Source of the DNA: Chenopodium formosanum
Lineage: Eukaryota; Streptophyta; Magnoliopsida; Caryophyllales; Amaranthaceae
Length of the DNA stretch: 64,000 nucleotides
Direction of reading: 5' to 3'
Assembly (NCBI GenBank): GCA_024500155.1
Contig: CM044869.1
Coordinates: forward strand, 25,790,501-25,854,500
Numbering within the stretch: position 1 is the first letter of the stretch; the number at the start of each line of letters is the position of its first letter. The notes under the pieces were generated by a model. It made no database searches. It was not told the DNA's origin and saw only the letters and a list, made by a program, of their open reading frames with translations. Of the stretch, positions 44,662 through 56,892 are shown one piece after another. Position numbers and translations under genes: made by a program.

Positions 44662-46517
44662 TGTAGGAAATATTTCAAGCATTATCCCAAACTTGAACCC
44701 CACTGTGATCATACACTTAAGTATGGTGGCGTCCAAAGGGAAGGAAGCTAGAGCAAAAGAGTCGCCAACAAGTTTTAGGAACTTGTAAACCATTCACAGG
44801 GTGAAGGTTACACCCCTTAACGATCTATGAGATCGTCAACTCCAAAAGGTCTTGAATCAAATAGGGTTCGGGGGTGAAGGTATAAATCCAACCTAAAAGA
44901 GATTGAACCTGCCCTAATAATAGGCCTCTACTTTATCCTCCCGTATTCATGTGCGCTTTCTGACTAACATGCAATCAATAGGTTTACCCTAAACCTGTTT
45001 ATCTATATTGGTTGAATATTAATGCACAAATAAATCTATTATTGGCGATCACTTGAATTATAATCATATTAGCCCAAACAAGATTATTAATTATCTTATT
45101 AAGCGTGATTACAAGTACAAATTCCCTTTAAACATGCATAAAAGGCGTGATCAAGCAATAACAATACAAAAGCATCAAGCAACATAATAAATACGATCAT
45201 AATCATCATAACAATCATAACAAAATAATCATGTTAACGCTAAAGCATAATAGCAAGATCCTAGGCATGATACTAACAAGATTAATAACAAATCCTAGCA
45301 TGTCACTAAACAACAACAATCAAAGATCAAAGCTTTAAACCTAACATGGTACCAACATGATATTAGAAAAGAGTAAAAGGCACCCTAAACATGATACTAG
45401 AAAGCAATAATAACATCCTAACATGATACTAGGAATTAAACAAATTTAAACATGCTTTTTACAAGATACTTTGATGCCTCGCACCTCTTTCTAATAACAA
45501 AATACACACGTTAGTAACTTCAAGGAAAATAAAATCAAATAATTAAATTAAATAATTGAGATTAGAGACCAAACCCTCAGAAATTATAACCTTTCACGCT
45601 TAGGGCGAAGGCAACTTCGAACTCGGCTAGGTGTTTCTAGATCTCGTGTATGCGGAATTGTGTTTGTGAAATGCTAGAGAGATGAAAGCCTAGAGAGAAT
45701 TTAGAGAACAGATTGATAATGAGAATTCCTGATTGTTGATGATTGTTGATGATTAAAAAACGCAGGTTCAGAACCTATTTATAAGAAAACAGTCCGGAAA
45801 TAGGTAGAATTTGATAAGGAATAAAACTCCACGCTGTCGCCGCAAAACCAAACTTGTCGCTTGGCGACAAGCTCTGTCGCGTGGCGACAAGGCTTGTCGC
45901 GTAGCGACAGGCCTGTCGTTTGGCGACAGCCTGGATTCCTACGCGCTTTCAAACACGAAGTCCACTTATCAATCAAAATTGACTTGCAAAGTCCGTATGA
46001 AAACTGAAATCGTATTTTTTATAAAATAATATTTTATTTCAAGTAAAACTTATCAAAATATAATTATTAATTCTAATTTTATTAGGATTTAAGAGAACCT
46101 TCTAGAGAATTCTAGAAGAGTATAATTAATTCTAATAACTCTAGGAATAATAATTAACATTGGGCCCTCCCCTAGATCATTGGGCTGCATGTAAAGATCA
46201 AACTGGGCCCAATTTAGTATTTTGGCCATAACTTCCTCATTATTCATCGGAATCGGGCTTATAATATATCGTTGGAAAGCTCTTTGCAAGCCCCATCAAA
46301 CTAAACTATTATTGGACCCTTGTGGTGGATCAAACTAAAATGGATTGGCTATTTTCATAAAATAGAGTTGTTTTTCGAAAACAGAAAGGAAGAATTTTTA
46401 ATAAAAACTAACCGCAACACCTAACCTTTCACAATTTCACTTCGTTCCATTATCATATGACATGAAAGGTATTCATCACTGGGTTTGGTTTTGGGGAGAC
46501 ACAAATGGGTGTCTACA
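44662..46517 (-). mobile_element. Solo LTR 2 (TGTAGACACCC family)
   Basis: TGTAGGAAATATTTC...GGGTGTCTACA flanked by the perfect duplication ATGAG (44657-44661 and 46518-46522). The TATA box on minus is at about 45775-45784 and the TGTCGC array at 45834-45932. The uninterrupted site is in copy A near 4100. Confidence 0.92.
45834..45932 (-). promoter_or_regulatory. TGTCGC/GCGACA array, LTR 2
   Basis: At least four inverted pairs of TGTCG(C) and GGCGACA lie within 100 bp, directly upstream of the minus-strand TATA box. Confidence 0.75.
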
Positions 46518-47738
46518 ATGAGTCAATAGAGTCATTACGAACAAAGACGTCGAATTCCGAGCTTAGAGCATCGAAACCGAGTGTTGCAAGTTGAGTCGAT
46601 TCTACGAATTGAGAAGAGGAGAAAATATGTCAAATGACAAGTCAACGCGCGAAGACCTAGCCTCACTTGGCCTAGCCAAGCGAGGGCCAGGTGTGCAAGG
46701 CTAGCAAGGCAGCTAGCCATGCGCTTGCCTTGACCGCAAGCCCAGCAGCCACGCAAGGTAATGCTAGCAGCGCTAGCACCAGCCCGTAAGCACGCGAGCA
46801 GGTCTAGAAGCAACCCGCTTGCTCGCGTGGGCTTACGGCATGCTAGCATGCCCAACCGAGGGTAAGGCCGCTAGCTAGGATAGCCTTGAGGCCCCAGGAA
46901 TGTGGTTGGTCATTCTTTGTTTGACCAAGTGTGCCATGCACATGGGGTTGGTAGGTTTATGTTTTCCCTCCAAGGATGGTTTTGTGGTCCTTACCTACTC
47001 CCTTCCACATGTTGAAACTTATCATTTGACTATTGCATAACTAATTTAATTTAATTTGGAATTAATTTATTGCTTATTTTTCTCACTCTATCATTTCTCC
47101 CACACAGAAAGATGATTGAAGTTTTTGGGAGCCTTTGCCTATAAATACCAACCTTTAGAGTTGGGATTATTCACTTAAGTTGAACTCAATAAGGCATCTC
47201 CCAATAGGTGAGAAAACCTTTAAGTTCGTAATACTCTAGTCTTTCTTGGTCCAGCCCCGACTACGCTTCAGGGTAAGGGCCTACGGGTCAGGTCTCGAGG
47301 GTGTGAGATGTTGGAGGCTTGCGCATTTACGGGGCTCGACGCTTTCAAGTCCGAGCTCTAAGAAAGAGCGAAGCACGCATAAAAAGTAATTTCGTCTTTC
47401 CTTTTTCTTGTTAATTAATTATGTTATTAATAATGTTGTTAATTAATATGCATGTTTTAGTTGCATTAATTTATGTGTGGGTCTTAGGGTCGGATTTTAG
47501 TTCCGCGTGGTGTTGGACATCACAAAACCCAACAATTAGATAATGTGATAATGAACAGTGTATATAAAATTGTACATATATATATAAAGTAATTGATCAT
47601 ATGAACCAATCATCCTTTCACAATCGTATTTCATCAACATCATTGAAAAATAAAGTGATCAATACATAAATTGAAAATGAAAAAAGCTATCTAATAAAAT
47701 GTACTTATATGTAAAGGTAAATGATCATATTAGTAAAG

Positions 47739-48873
47739 CACTACTACAAAAAAAACCCCTAATAAGTCGGACTTTTAGAGTCACCTGTACATAAGGTGCG
47801 ACTTATAAACCTATCGAGTCGCCTCACACTTATTCGGCGACTTGTTAAGTAGGGGTTAAAATCAACAAAGCACCTAACGAGTCGCCTAATATATATGAGG
47901 CGACTTGATAGGCTAACAAGTCGCCCTATATATGCATGCGACTCTATAACCCGACTTATTTGGTGGTTTAAATTAGATTTTCAAAGTCACCTGTACATAA
48001 GGTGCAACTCGAAAACCTGTCGAGTCGCCTTATACATATTAGGCGACTCAATAGGTTAGTTTTGTTAGCTATGAATCTCACCTAATGAGTCGCATAATAT
48101 GTATAAGGCAACTTAGTAGGTTAATGAGTCGCACCTTATATGCAGGTAACTTTGAAAATCTAATTTAAGTCACCGAATAAGTTAAGTTATAGAGTCACAT
48201 GCATATATGATGCGACTTGTAAATCTATCAAGTCACCTCATGTATATTAGGTGACTCGTTAGGTGCTTTGTTGATTTTAACTCCAACTTAACAAGTCGCC
48301 TAAGTAGTAATAGGTGACTCAATATGTTTACAAGTCAAACCTTATATACAGGCGACTCTAAAAGTCCGACTTGTTAGGTGCTTTATTATATGAGCACTAC
48401 CTAATAAGTCGCCTAATACGTAAGACGCGACTTGATAGGTTGATTCTTACAATATATTTAAAATAGTTACAATATCACATATATGTATAAAGTAACTTTG
48501 GCACAATGGCAAGAACTTCAACCTTTCAGACAAAGAACCAAAGATCAAGCATGCTAAGTAGCATAAACATTGACATTATATGAGCTAACAAAAGTAGTTG
48601 GAAAAAAATGTTGATTTTTTTACGTGTCGCCTCTTTCAACACAAGCGACATCATAGATTAACCTTGGAGTCGCCTCTGTCAACACAATTGACACAATAGC
48701 TTAACCTATAGAGTCGCCTAACAACTAATAGGCAACTTATATAAAAGCTATTGAGTCGCCTCTGAGGCGACTCCTAAAGTTGGAAGCTATTGTGTTGGTG
48801 GGTATAAAGTCGCATTTGAGGCGACTCGTTAGGTCATTTACAGGTGACTCGATAGGGGTTTTTTGTAGTAGTG
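47739..48873. mobile_element. Non-autonomous CACTA (En/Spm) transposon
   Basis: The ends CACTACTACAAAAAA and TTTTTTGTAGTAGTG are inverted repeats flanked by the 3-bp duplication AAG. The unoccupied site is in copy A at about 5505. The 1135-bp interior has no ORF. It consists mostly of dispersed direct and inverted words GAGTCGCC / GGCGACT / AAGTCGC, the subterminal motif class that binds CACTA transposase. It must be mobilised in trans. Confidence 0.93.
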
Positions 48874-48909
48874 AAGGTAAATAAACAAATACGAAAATAG
48901 ATGTTATAT

Positions 48910-50027
48910 TTAAGAATAATTAAAATACTTTTTCCAAAAATGTTCAAATTCAGCTTGAGTTTCACAATACTTCAGAAAATAACCAAACAAATTTGTAAAG
49001 CCATCCAAAGCTCTCAAAGCACCAATATGCTTCTTTGAATTTTGCTCAATGTGCCAAACACAAAGACGATGATGCACGCTAGGAGGGAAAACATTCCGAA
49101 TACCGGCTGCAATTTCTTGAGCTTGATCTGTCATAATTGTGAGACGACTTTTCTTTCCCACAGATTTTAAGAATGTATCAAAGAGCCACACAAACGATTT
49201 AGTTTGCTCATTAAGAATAAAACCCATACCAAACATAATGTTATTAGCATGATGATTCATGCCAACAAATGGAGCACAAATCATTCCATATTTATTCGTC
49301 CTATATGTAGTATCAAAAACCAGCAAATCTCCAAAATACTCATAATTTCTCTTCATCCGACCATCACACCAAAATAGTTAACTAAACACCCATCCTCATC
49401 TTATTCGAAATCATAGTAAAATACAACTTTATTAAATTTTCTTTTTGCAAAGTATTTGATTAGTTGATGACTGTCACAACCATCAATTAAAGATCGCTTT
49501 TCAGCAGATAAAGCATTATAGGCATCGGGTCCCGTAATCCTAAATTAAGAGAACCATCAACATTCTTCTTCATTGCTCTTAAAGCTGCAGAAATTTTAAC
49601 TCCACTACACCTTAATGTAGACATGAATTGCAAATTTTCTTTAGAAACACTCCTTTGAGACCTTAACAAATGTCTCTTTTCAAGAGGAATCATATCATGA
49701 TTTTGTTTCATGTAATTCATTATACATGTTCATAAACCTAAACGGTCAATCTTTAACTGAATAAAAGCCAAACAACCAGTTCTTGTTTCAAGTCTCTCAT
49801 AAGACTTTTTATTCTTAGCCTTATCATCCTTCCAACATTCATTGCAACAAACAAATCTTTTCATTTTGAAAGAATAATCATTTCGGGTTTTACTCTTATC
49901 AATTCTAATACCAAACCCATGCCTAAATGCATATTCATTATAACTATCATATTTAGAATTAAAATCTTTACCAAGTAACTCTAATTTAGTTGCTTCTTCA
50001 AAAACAATTTCATCACTAGTACCCAGT
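48910..50027 (-). pseudogene. FAR1-like MULE transposase, copy B
   Basis: The minus strand begins with CTG in place of ATG (50027; copy A has ATG), then the FAR1 domain (SYNEYAFRHGFGIRIDKSKT, CCNEC, RLETRTGCLAF). After a stop and frameshift comes a linker (NYMKQNHDMIPLEKRHLLRS). The MULE core at 49356-48910 has DTTYRTN (Asp 1), MTDQ (Asp 2), RLCVWHI (Cys and His) and EFEHFW (candidate Glu). It stops at KKYFNYS exactly as copy A, so the C-terminal zinc finger is absent. This core is better preserved than in copy A. Confidence 0.87.
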
Positions 50028-50580
50028 ACATAAGTTTTTAAAAATGAACATAATCAATAACATATATGCGCAAATACAAAACAATAAACAATAATAATAT
50101 AAATGATCATTTAGCATTATAAAATAAAATATATTACATACTGAATATATAAAATATCATGTAATTAACTATAACAGAACGTTAGTTTGAATAATAATGA
50201 TCATTTAAGATTATGAAAATGTTCAAAATGATAAAACTACAAAAATAAAATAAAATAAAAACAAAAAAAACCGTATCTACAAAATATACTGATCATAATA
50301 AAAACATACTTGATTAAAGCATTTCAATTAGATGAAAAATGAGTAATTGAAATAAAATGTACATTATATTTAAAAAAAATTAGAATAAACATACAGTAAC
50401 AAGTGGATTAAAATTACACTAAAACAGAAACATCATCACAAAATTCTAATACACAGTAGCGTAAAATAGCAATCAAAATCAGAGTTCACAAAATAAACTA
50501 AATCATATACAAAATCAGCTAATTCTACTATAAATTAGGGTAAAATAGCAACCAAAATCATAGTACACAAATTGAGCATA
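50028..50580. mobile_element. MULE 5' noncoding region, copy B
   Basis: A-rich sequence homologous to 15714-16240. It joins Tat gag sequence (equivalent to 17443) at 50580, so about 1.2 kb including the Tat 5' LTR, PBS and gag start is deleted relative to A. Confidence 0.75.
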
Positions 50581-51600
50581 ACAAGAGCCAGTAGCTGTCT
50601 GAGTCAGCCTCTACATCGAGCTATCCAGACAGCTTCAAAAACACATCCGCAAGGAATTCTCAATTTTTGCATGAGAGCCATACAGGCGGCAAGTCCGTCA
50701 AAACCGACCCTCAGATGATTGGTTCAGTCCCGTATGTGCCTTTGATGCCATACGGGCAATATGTCCCACCATTCATGCAGCCGGCCCTCTTTGGAGGACA
50801 GGCGGCACATAATGTCCAGCCCCTGGACTGGTACCTTCGATTGCTCAGGCTTGGTGAACAAACCTCTGAGTTCACCAGGGAGATAACCGAGGCGGCACAG
50901 CCGGCCAAGGTTAAGAATGTCTTGTTTGGTGCCTATGATGGTACTACCAACCCTAAGGATCACCTCATGGCCTACACCAACCTTATACACATGAAGGGGT
51001 TAGAAGACACCATGTGGTGCCGATGCTTCCTGGCTACCTTGAATGGTATAGCCTAACAATGGTTTGGCAACTTGCTAGCCGGATGCATTGATAGCTTCAA
51101 GAGGCTTGCCTTCTTGTTTGCTTCCAACTTCTCGATGAACATCCCTGCCAAGAAAAATAAGTCTCGACTTGAGCACCATACGACAGGGAGAGAGAGAAGG
51201 ACTCCGCTCCTACGTCAGGCGGTTCAATCTAGTGAGAATCCAAATTTAAGGGTTGTTTGACGAGGTAGCCTACACATACTTCTTTAAGGGTCATGCTTTA
51301 AGTTTTGCCTTGTCATGAAGAGGGTCTTCACCCTCCAAGAGACGTTGATGGAGGCGGAGAGCTTTATTCAAGCTACCGACCTCTGCTCGTCCAGCCATCA
51401 ATCAGACTCTAAAAAGTATGACAAATAAAAGGAGGGTCGGTCTGCTTAGCAGGCTTAGAAACCTAAAGAGAGCAAAAAGAAAAAGAAATTTTAGGCGATT
51501 GATGAATCTGATCAGTCGACCCAAAAGAAAAAGAAAGAATTCAAACCATACATCCCAAGGTACGAGTTTAATAAAGACAACTCCATCCTCATGGAGATAA
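50581..51600 (+). pseudogene. gag: Tat gag, copy B (5'-truncated)
   Basis: Gag blocks are clear: MIGSVPYVPLMPYGQYVPP, GEQTSEFTREITEAAQ, GAYDGTTNPKDHLMAYTNL, WFGNLLAGCIDSFKRLAF. A TAG replaces the Gln before WFGN. A frameshift follows at about 51160, and the segment corresponding to FKFDLV is damaged. The start is lost by the deletion at 50580. Confidence 0.85.
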
Positions 51601-52604
51601 AGGATCGGCTGACTATTGAGAAGCCAAATCTGATGAAGAGTTCCGTCCAGTCACGGAACAAAAATAAATATTGCCACTTCCATGAGGAAGTCGGCCATGA
51701 CACCAACGACTACTATAGCCTCAAGCGAACGTTGGACCGTCTGGCTGAGAAGGGGGTGCTGAAATCTTACATCTTGAAGTCCAAAGCGATTGTCAAGACG
51801 AATCCTGGACAGTCGTCCAAGACTGCCCAACCTGCTAGTAGTTCGGACACTGACAAAGACCCGATCTACACCATAGCAGGCAGATTCGCGAGTGGTGGCC
51901 CGATCATCCGGGGCACCAAGGATCATCTGAAAAAGATGATCCATGCTGTTGATGAGGGGCAGGCGTCTGCCGGCGGTACCTTCCTAGATGTCCTCATCAC
52001 TGAGAAGGATCGGGGCAGCGTCCGCCAGCCCCATGATGACCTGGTTGTCATTGAATGTAAGGTCGCCAACCAATTGGTTGGTTGGATCCTTATTAACACG
52101 GGTAGCTCCTCCTGTCTCATCAGCTACAAGTGCTTGAAGAAACTCAAGTACAAGCCCAGCAGCATGCACCAGGTCACCCATCCCTTAGTTGGGTTTGGAG
52201 GTGGAGTGGTGTACCTAGTCGGCAGGATTGACTTACCTATCCAGCTGGGGGAGAAAAGGGAAGGACGCCACCTGGTCGTCAAGTTCTTGGTCGTTGAGGA
52301 GCTGACCGCCTATAACATCATTTTGGGCCGGCCAACATTGAACGAATCCAAGGCGGTTATTATCCCGTCCCTCATGCTGCTAAAATATGAAAGGCATGAT
52401 GGTTCTATTGGCTCCCTAAGCGGGGATCAAAAGACGACTCGAGAATGTTACCTCTCGGATGTCAAGCCTAATGTGGCCACAACCGGCCAAGGAGAGGAGC
52501 TAACAACCCTTGACGATGTCAAGGATCCCGACCCAGCCCCACCAGCATCCGAAAAGAAAAGAAAAGTTGATCAGTTGGTGGAGGTGAGGAAAGAGAAGAA
52601 ATAG
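51591..52604 (+). CDS. Tat zinc-knuckle and protease segment, copy B (337-aa open frame)
   Basis: This is the longest clean retroelement frame after the unknown ORF. It has the knuckle YCHFHEEVGHDTNDYY (last Cys is Tyr; copy A keeps it), a Ser-rich linker, the protease active site ILINTGSSS (Asp to Asn at 52095), a Gly-rich flap (GFGGGVVYLVG), VEELTAYNIILGRPTLNE, and a Lys-rich tail. The frame is open, yet both the knuckle and the protease have lost a key residue, so it is probably non-functional. The copy A counterpart has different lesions in the same two motifs. Confidence 0.85.
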   Translation: MEIKDRLTIEKPNLMKSSVQSRNKNKYCHFHEEVGHDTNDYYSLKRTLDRLAEKGVLKSYILKSKAIVKTNPGQSSKTAQPASSSDTDKDPIYTIAGRFASGGPIIRGTKDHLKKMIHAVDEGQASAGGTFLDVLITEKDRGSVRQPHDDLVVIECKVANQLVGWILINTGSSSCLISYKCLKKLKYKPSSMHQVTHPLVGFGGGVVYLVGRIDLPIQLGEKREGRHLVVKFLVVEELTAYNIILGRPTLNESKAVIIPSLMLLKYERHDGSIGSLSGDQKTTRECYLSDVKPNVATTGQGEELTTLDDVKDPDPAPPASEKKRKVDQLVEVRKEKK

Positions 52605-53690
52605 CAATCACTGACCGGGGAACAGTCAGATGAACTTCGTCCCCAGTCGGCTAGTGATCACATTGATATTCCTCTAGATGACAGCTGTCTAGAGTGAACT
52701 GTTAAGGTGGGGACGGTTGCTTTTGAAAAGTTGGGTGCAGACTTGCACCTTCTGCTGAAAGTATTTAAAGAGGTTTAACCTTTGAAGTTGAAGAGATGTC
52801 AGGCATCAACCCGGATCTCGTTGTCCAAAAATTCGCCGTTGATCCTAAAAAGAAGCCCATCCGGCAAAAGAAAAGAAATCATGGCGAGGAGAGAAGTCAG
52901 GCGGCAGCTACCAAGGTCAAAAAGCTGTTAGGCTCTAGGTTCATTCGGCCATGTAACTTCCCTAATTGGGTTGCAAACGTTGTGATTATAAAGAAGCCGA
53001 ATGGTACCTGGCGCATGTGTGTAGATTATACTGGCTTAAACAAGGCATGTCCAAAGGACAGTTACCCGCTTCCAAAGATCGACAGCCTAGTCGACTCTAC
53101 AACCGGGCATGCCTTGATGAGTTTTATGGATTCCTACTCAAGTTTCCATTAGATTCTACTGTTTAAAAAAGATCAAGAGAAGACAGATTTCGTCACTGAT
53201 CAGGGTTATTCTATTACAGTGTGATGCCATTTGGCTTGAAGAATGCGCCTGTTACTTTCCAACAGATGATTAATAATGTCTTCATTAATCAGATTGAGAG
53301 TAATATAGAGGCGTACATTGATGACATGATAGTCAAATCCAAGCAATAGACGGATCATCTTACTGACCTCAGAGAAACTTCACCACACTCAGGCGGCACA
53401 AGGTAATGCTAAATCCCAAGAAGTGTGTCTTTTGTGTTGAGTCTGGTGAAGTTTCTCGGATTCTTAATTGATCAAAGAGGGATAGAGGCCAACCGGAGAA
53501 GATACAGACGGTGATAGATATGAAGTCACCCCGTACTATAAGGGAAGTTAAGAAACTTACCAGTTGTGTGGCGGCTTTGGGGTGATTCCTCAGCCGGTCA
53601 GATGACAAGTGCCTCTATTTCTTCCAGCCGATCAGAAAGAAGACTAAATTTGAATAGGGAGATGAGGCTGAGGTGGCCTTTTAGAAATTG
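52605..53690 (+). pseudogene. Tat reverse transcriptase, copy B
   Basis: Blocks present are DPKKKPIRQKKRNHGEE, NGTWRMCVDYTGLNKACPKD, FMDSYSSFH-stop, FGLKNAPVTFQQM and AYIDDMIVKS. The catalytic YIDD (53314-53325) is intact, unlike copy A. The TAG after FH is shared with A. Several private frameshifts and stops occur (around 52770, 53165, 53347 and 53440). Confidence 0.88.
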
Positions 53691-54530
53691 AAAGAACACT
53701 TACACTCTTTGCCATGGCTTGTTAGCCCTCTGCCAAAACAGACGCTTTACATGTACTTAGCCATACCGTTCTCCTTGCTGAGAAAGATGGTATTCAGCTC
53801 CCAGTCTATTTCATTAGCCATGTACTCAGAATTGCTGAACTACGATATCCCATGGTTGAAAAATTTGGCCTTGCTCTTTACATGGCTGTCAAGAAGTTGA
53901 AACCTTACTCCTTGGCACATCCGGTTATGGTCTACACAGACCAACCTCTCAAACGGCCAATGACAACCTTAGAGTCATCCGGTAGAATGCTCAAATGGGC
54001 TATTGAAATGCAAAGTCTTAAAATCACTTTCGAACCAAGAAAGGCAGTGAAGGGTCAGGTGTTTGCCGACTTCATTATCGAAATAACAAGGTCGGTTGCA
54101 CCGGACAATGCTAACCAGGTTTGGAAAGTGTATGTAGATGGGAGCTTTACCATGAACGGCTGTGGTGCAGGCATAATCTGTCAGTCTCTTGAGGGGGGCA
54201 GATATGAGTTTGCACTACAATTCAAGTTCCAGGCCTGAAACAACGAGGCGGAATATGAAGTCCTGCTAGCCGGTATCCGCATGTGTAAGGCGACAGGGGC
54301 AACCAAAATTGACGCTTACTCTGATTCACGATTGGTTGTAAGCCAATAACATGGTGACTATGAAGCCACCCATTCAGCTATGATCAAATACCTTCAAGCG
54401 GTCAAAGCTGAAGCTGGGATACTTGAACAATTCCATCAGAGTCAAGTGCCCGGGTCTGAAAACAATCAGGCGGATGCGCTGTCAAAATCGGCATCCTCTG
54501 CCTCTTGCGATACGCCTCGGTCAGTCGTTT
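53691..54530 (+). pseudogene. Tat RNase H, copy B
   Basis: The 53852-54238 frame carries EKFGLALYMAVKKLKPY, TDQPLKRPMTTLESSGRML, VKGQVFADFI, and KVYVDGSFTMNGCGAGI (catalytic Asp). After a TGA at 54236-54238 the sequence continues in frame with NNEAEYEVLLAGIR (catalytic Glu), AYSDSRLVVSQ and the ADALSK end. It is better preserved than copy A, which has lost the Glu segment. Confidence 0.85.
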
Positions 54531-54537
54531 GTAAAGT

Positions 54538-55856
54538 TATGGAAAAACGAAGTAATACCGGAGAAGAACCCATTGGAGTACTTGATCGAAGCTCTACCTG
54601 GATGGATGGCATCCGGGCATACCTGCAGGATGGCACGCTACCTGATTCACCACAGGAAGCGGCTATCTTAAGAAAGCGAGTTGCAAAATTCGAGATGAGA
54701 AATGGAGAACTCTTCAAAGCGGGTTTCTTAAAGCCTCTGTTGAAGTCTGTTATCCAAGAAAAGGGGCAGGTTGTTCTCGAAGAATTGCATACGGGATACT
54801 GTGCCTCTCACATAGGCGGCAGATCCTTGGCTGTCAGTGCTAGGTGGCAGGGTTATTTCTGGCCAACTCTTGAGTCAGATGCCATGGAGATGGTAAAAAA
54901 AATGTGACAAGTGCCAAAGGTTTGGCAAGCTCATCCATCAACCGGCCACTGACCTGACAACAATTCATAGCCCAGTTCCGTTTGCTATATGGGGCATGGA
55001 CATCTTAGGTCCGTATACGCCTGCGCCAGGCGGAAAACGGTACATTCTGGTGGCTGTGGATTATTTTACCAAGTGGGTTGAGGAAGAGGCGGTTAAAAAT
55101 ATCAAGACTAAGGATGTCATCTCTTTCATTTGGAAGAACATCATCACCCGGTTCGAGGTACCCATGACTATGGTTTTTGACAATGGCCCTCAATTTGAGA
55201 CGCCTCAGCTCAAAAATTTGCCGGGAAATCAAGGGATCTCACATTGTTTTGCATCATTCGGCCGACCCCAAGCAAACGGCCAAGTTGAATCCTTCAACAA
55301 ACTCATCTCAAAAGACATTAAAAAGAAAATATAAAGGGCCGGTGGTTTATGGCCTAAAGAATTAATTCATGTCCTATGGGCCATCCGAACAACTCAAAAA
55401 GGGGCAACCGGTGAAACCCCATTTCTCATGGTTTACGATGCTGAAGCCGTCTTGCTCGTCGAACATTATGAGTCGACTCTTCGAGTCATGTTATACGATG
55501 AAGAGGCAAACTAGGAGGCCATGTGGCTAGCATTGGACTTACTCCCGGAATGCAGGGGTAATGCCGCCTTCCATCATGAGATTTACCGCCTGAGAATGAC
55601 CCGTGCCTACAACAAGAGAGTACACAAACGGCCCTTAAAAGAGGGTAACTTTGTGTTAAGGAAAATGGAGGCAATAGGTAGGGCCAACGAGCAGGGAAAG
55701 TTAACTCCTAATTGGGAAGGTCCCTACCGGATTTATGAAGAAGTAAGAAACGGCACCTACCGCCTAGAAACCCCAGACGGTAGGCGGCTGCCTAGAACTT
55801 GGAATGTAGATAACTTAAAAAAGTACTACTCTAAGGTTGTAAATTTTTGTAAATGA
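54538..55856 (+). pseudogene. Tat integrase, copy B
   Basis: The zinc region HTGYCASHIGGR...CDKCQR keeps all ligands, but an extra A in a run near 54893-54901 shifts the frame just before CDKC. The core has WGMDILGPYTPAP, MVFDNGPQF and QVESFNK, so the D, D and E residues are all present. Stops occur at about 55332 and near 55513. The C-terminal part (TPNWEGPYRIYEEVRNGTYR, RRLPRTWNVDNLKKYY) ends at 55856. Confidence 0.88.
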
Positions 55857-56892
55857 AAAGCCTATCAATGAAAAGTTGCTTTTTATTTCCAATTCCTTTA
55901 TTTGTTACTTTATATACATCCGGAATGTTTGAAATGCCGCTTGTACAATGTACAGATGGCGCGCTTTTAAGTAATAAAAATAATAAACTAAGTATGAAAA
56001 CTTAGTGGCTAAATGAACATCTGGCAAAGACGTAAGGCCAATGGCCGGATAATATTTGAATTTATAAATTTGTCTGCTCCAATATGAGTAAGGCGTCCGG
56101 CGATGCCCATCCAGGTGGAATTGTCGCAGAGAGCATCTCCCATTTGGATGGCACATTGCTCTACAAGCAAATGCAGACGACCTAATTGGCCAACTCATAG
56201 TCGTCTGACCAAAGTAATCTAAAAATAACAACTAAGTCCATGAATACCGGATGTCCAAAGACATCAGCTGGTGACCGGCCGAAGTTCTAACTTAGATTAT
56301 TTTTAGAAATTGTACAAGTCTTCCCAATGGGGCAAATGGACATAGAGTACAATTGGATTGCAGGTACCCCAGATGGTAACAAGTAGTTCAATACAACTAC
56401 TCAAGCCGCCTGGGCAAACGGCTAATCGGCTTGTTGTGTTGGACGGATGTGTACTTGGTTTGGGGCAATCACTACTGTGATTGATTGACTTAGGAACATC
56501 TCATACTCTTTAAAGTATCAAAAGTTCCAAAGTTAATAAATCAATCAAGCTTTGAAACCAACCACACAGCCGCCCACGGGCAAGTACAATCGATTCGTTA
56601 GTTGCCGCATTCTATTAAAGAGTTAGGTAAAAATTCAAGTATATATGTATGCAAAGATTCAAATGCAAAAATTGAAAAATTTAGAACAAATTGAACAAAA
56701 CCAACTCAATTGGCATATTTCATAAATTAAACCCGACCAAATGGCTTGGTGATAATGTTAACCGGATACGCATCCGGGAAAGACAGAAAGAAATTATTGA
56801 ATTACCCAACTCCTTAGTCTCTTAGTCGGTAAAGTACAAAGATACATGGCACGCAGGCCGGAGAAAACACTTGGCATACAACCGCTAGAAAT
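55857..56892. mobile_element. Tat spacer between pol and the antisense gene, copy B
   Basis: Collinear with 22592-23515, with an extra stretch of about 150 bp around 56200-56370 that copy A lacks. No coding frame. Confidence 0.7.

Larger units (their letters stand above)
44427..47534 (+). mobile_element. Ty1/copia 3' LTR, copy B, split by a solo LTR
   Basis: It runs 44427-44661 and 46518-47534, starting TGAAAGGAATTG and ending CACAAAACCCAACA. The GC palindrome cluster is at 46665-46860 and the TATA box at 47140-47147. Joined length is about 1.25 kb, close to copy A. Confidence 0.85.
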
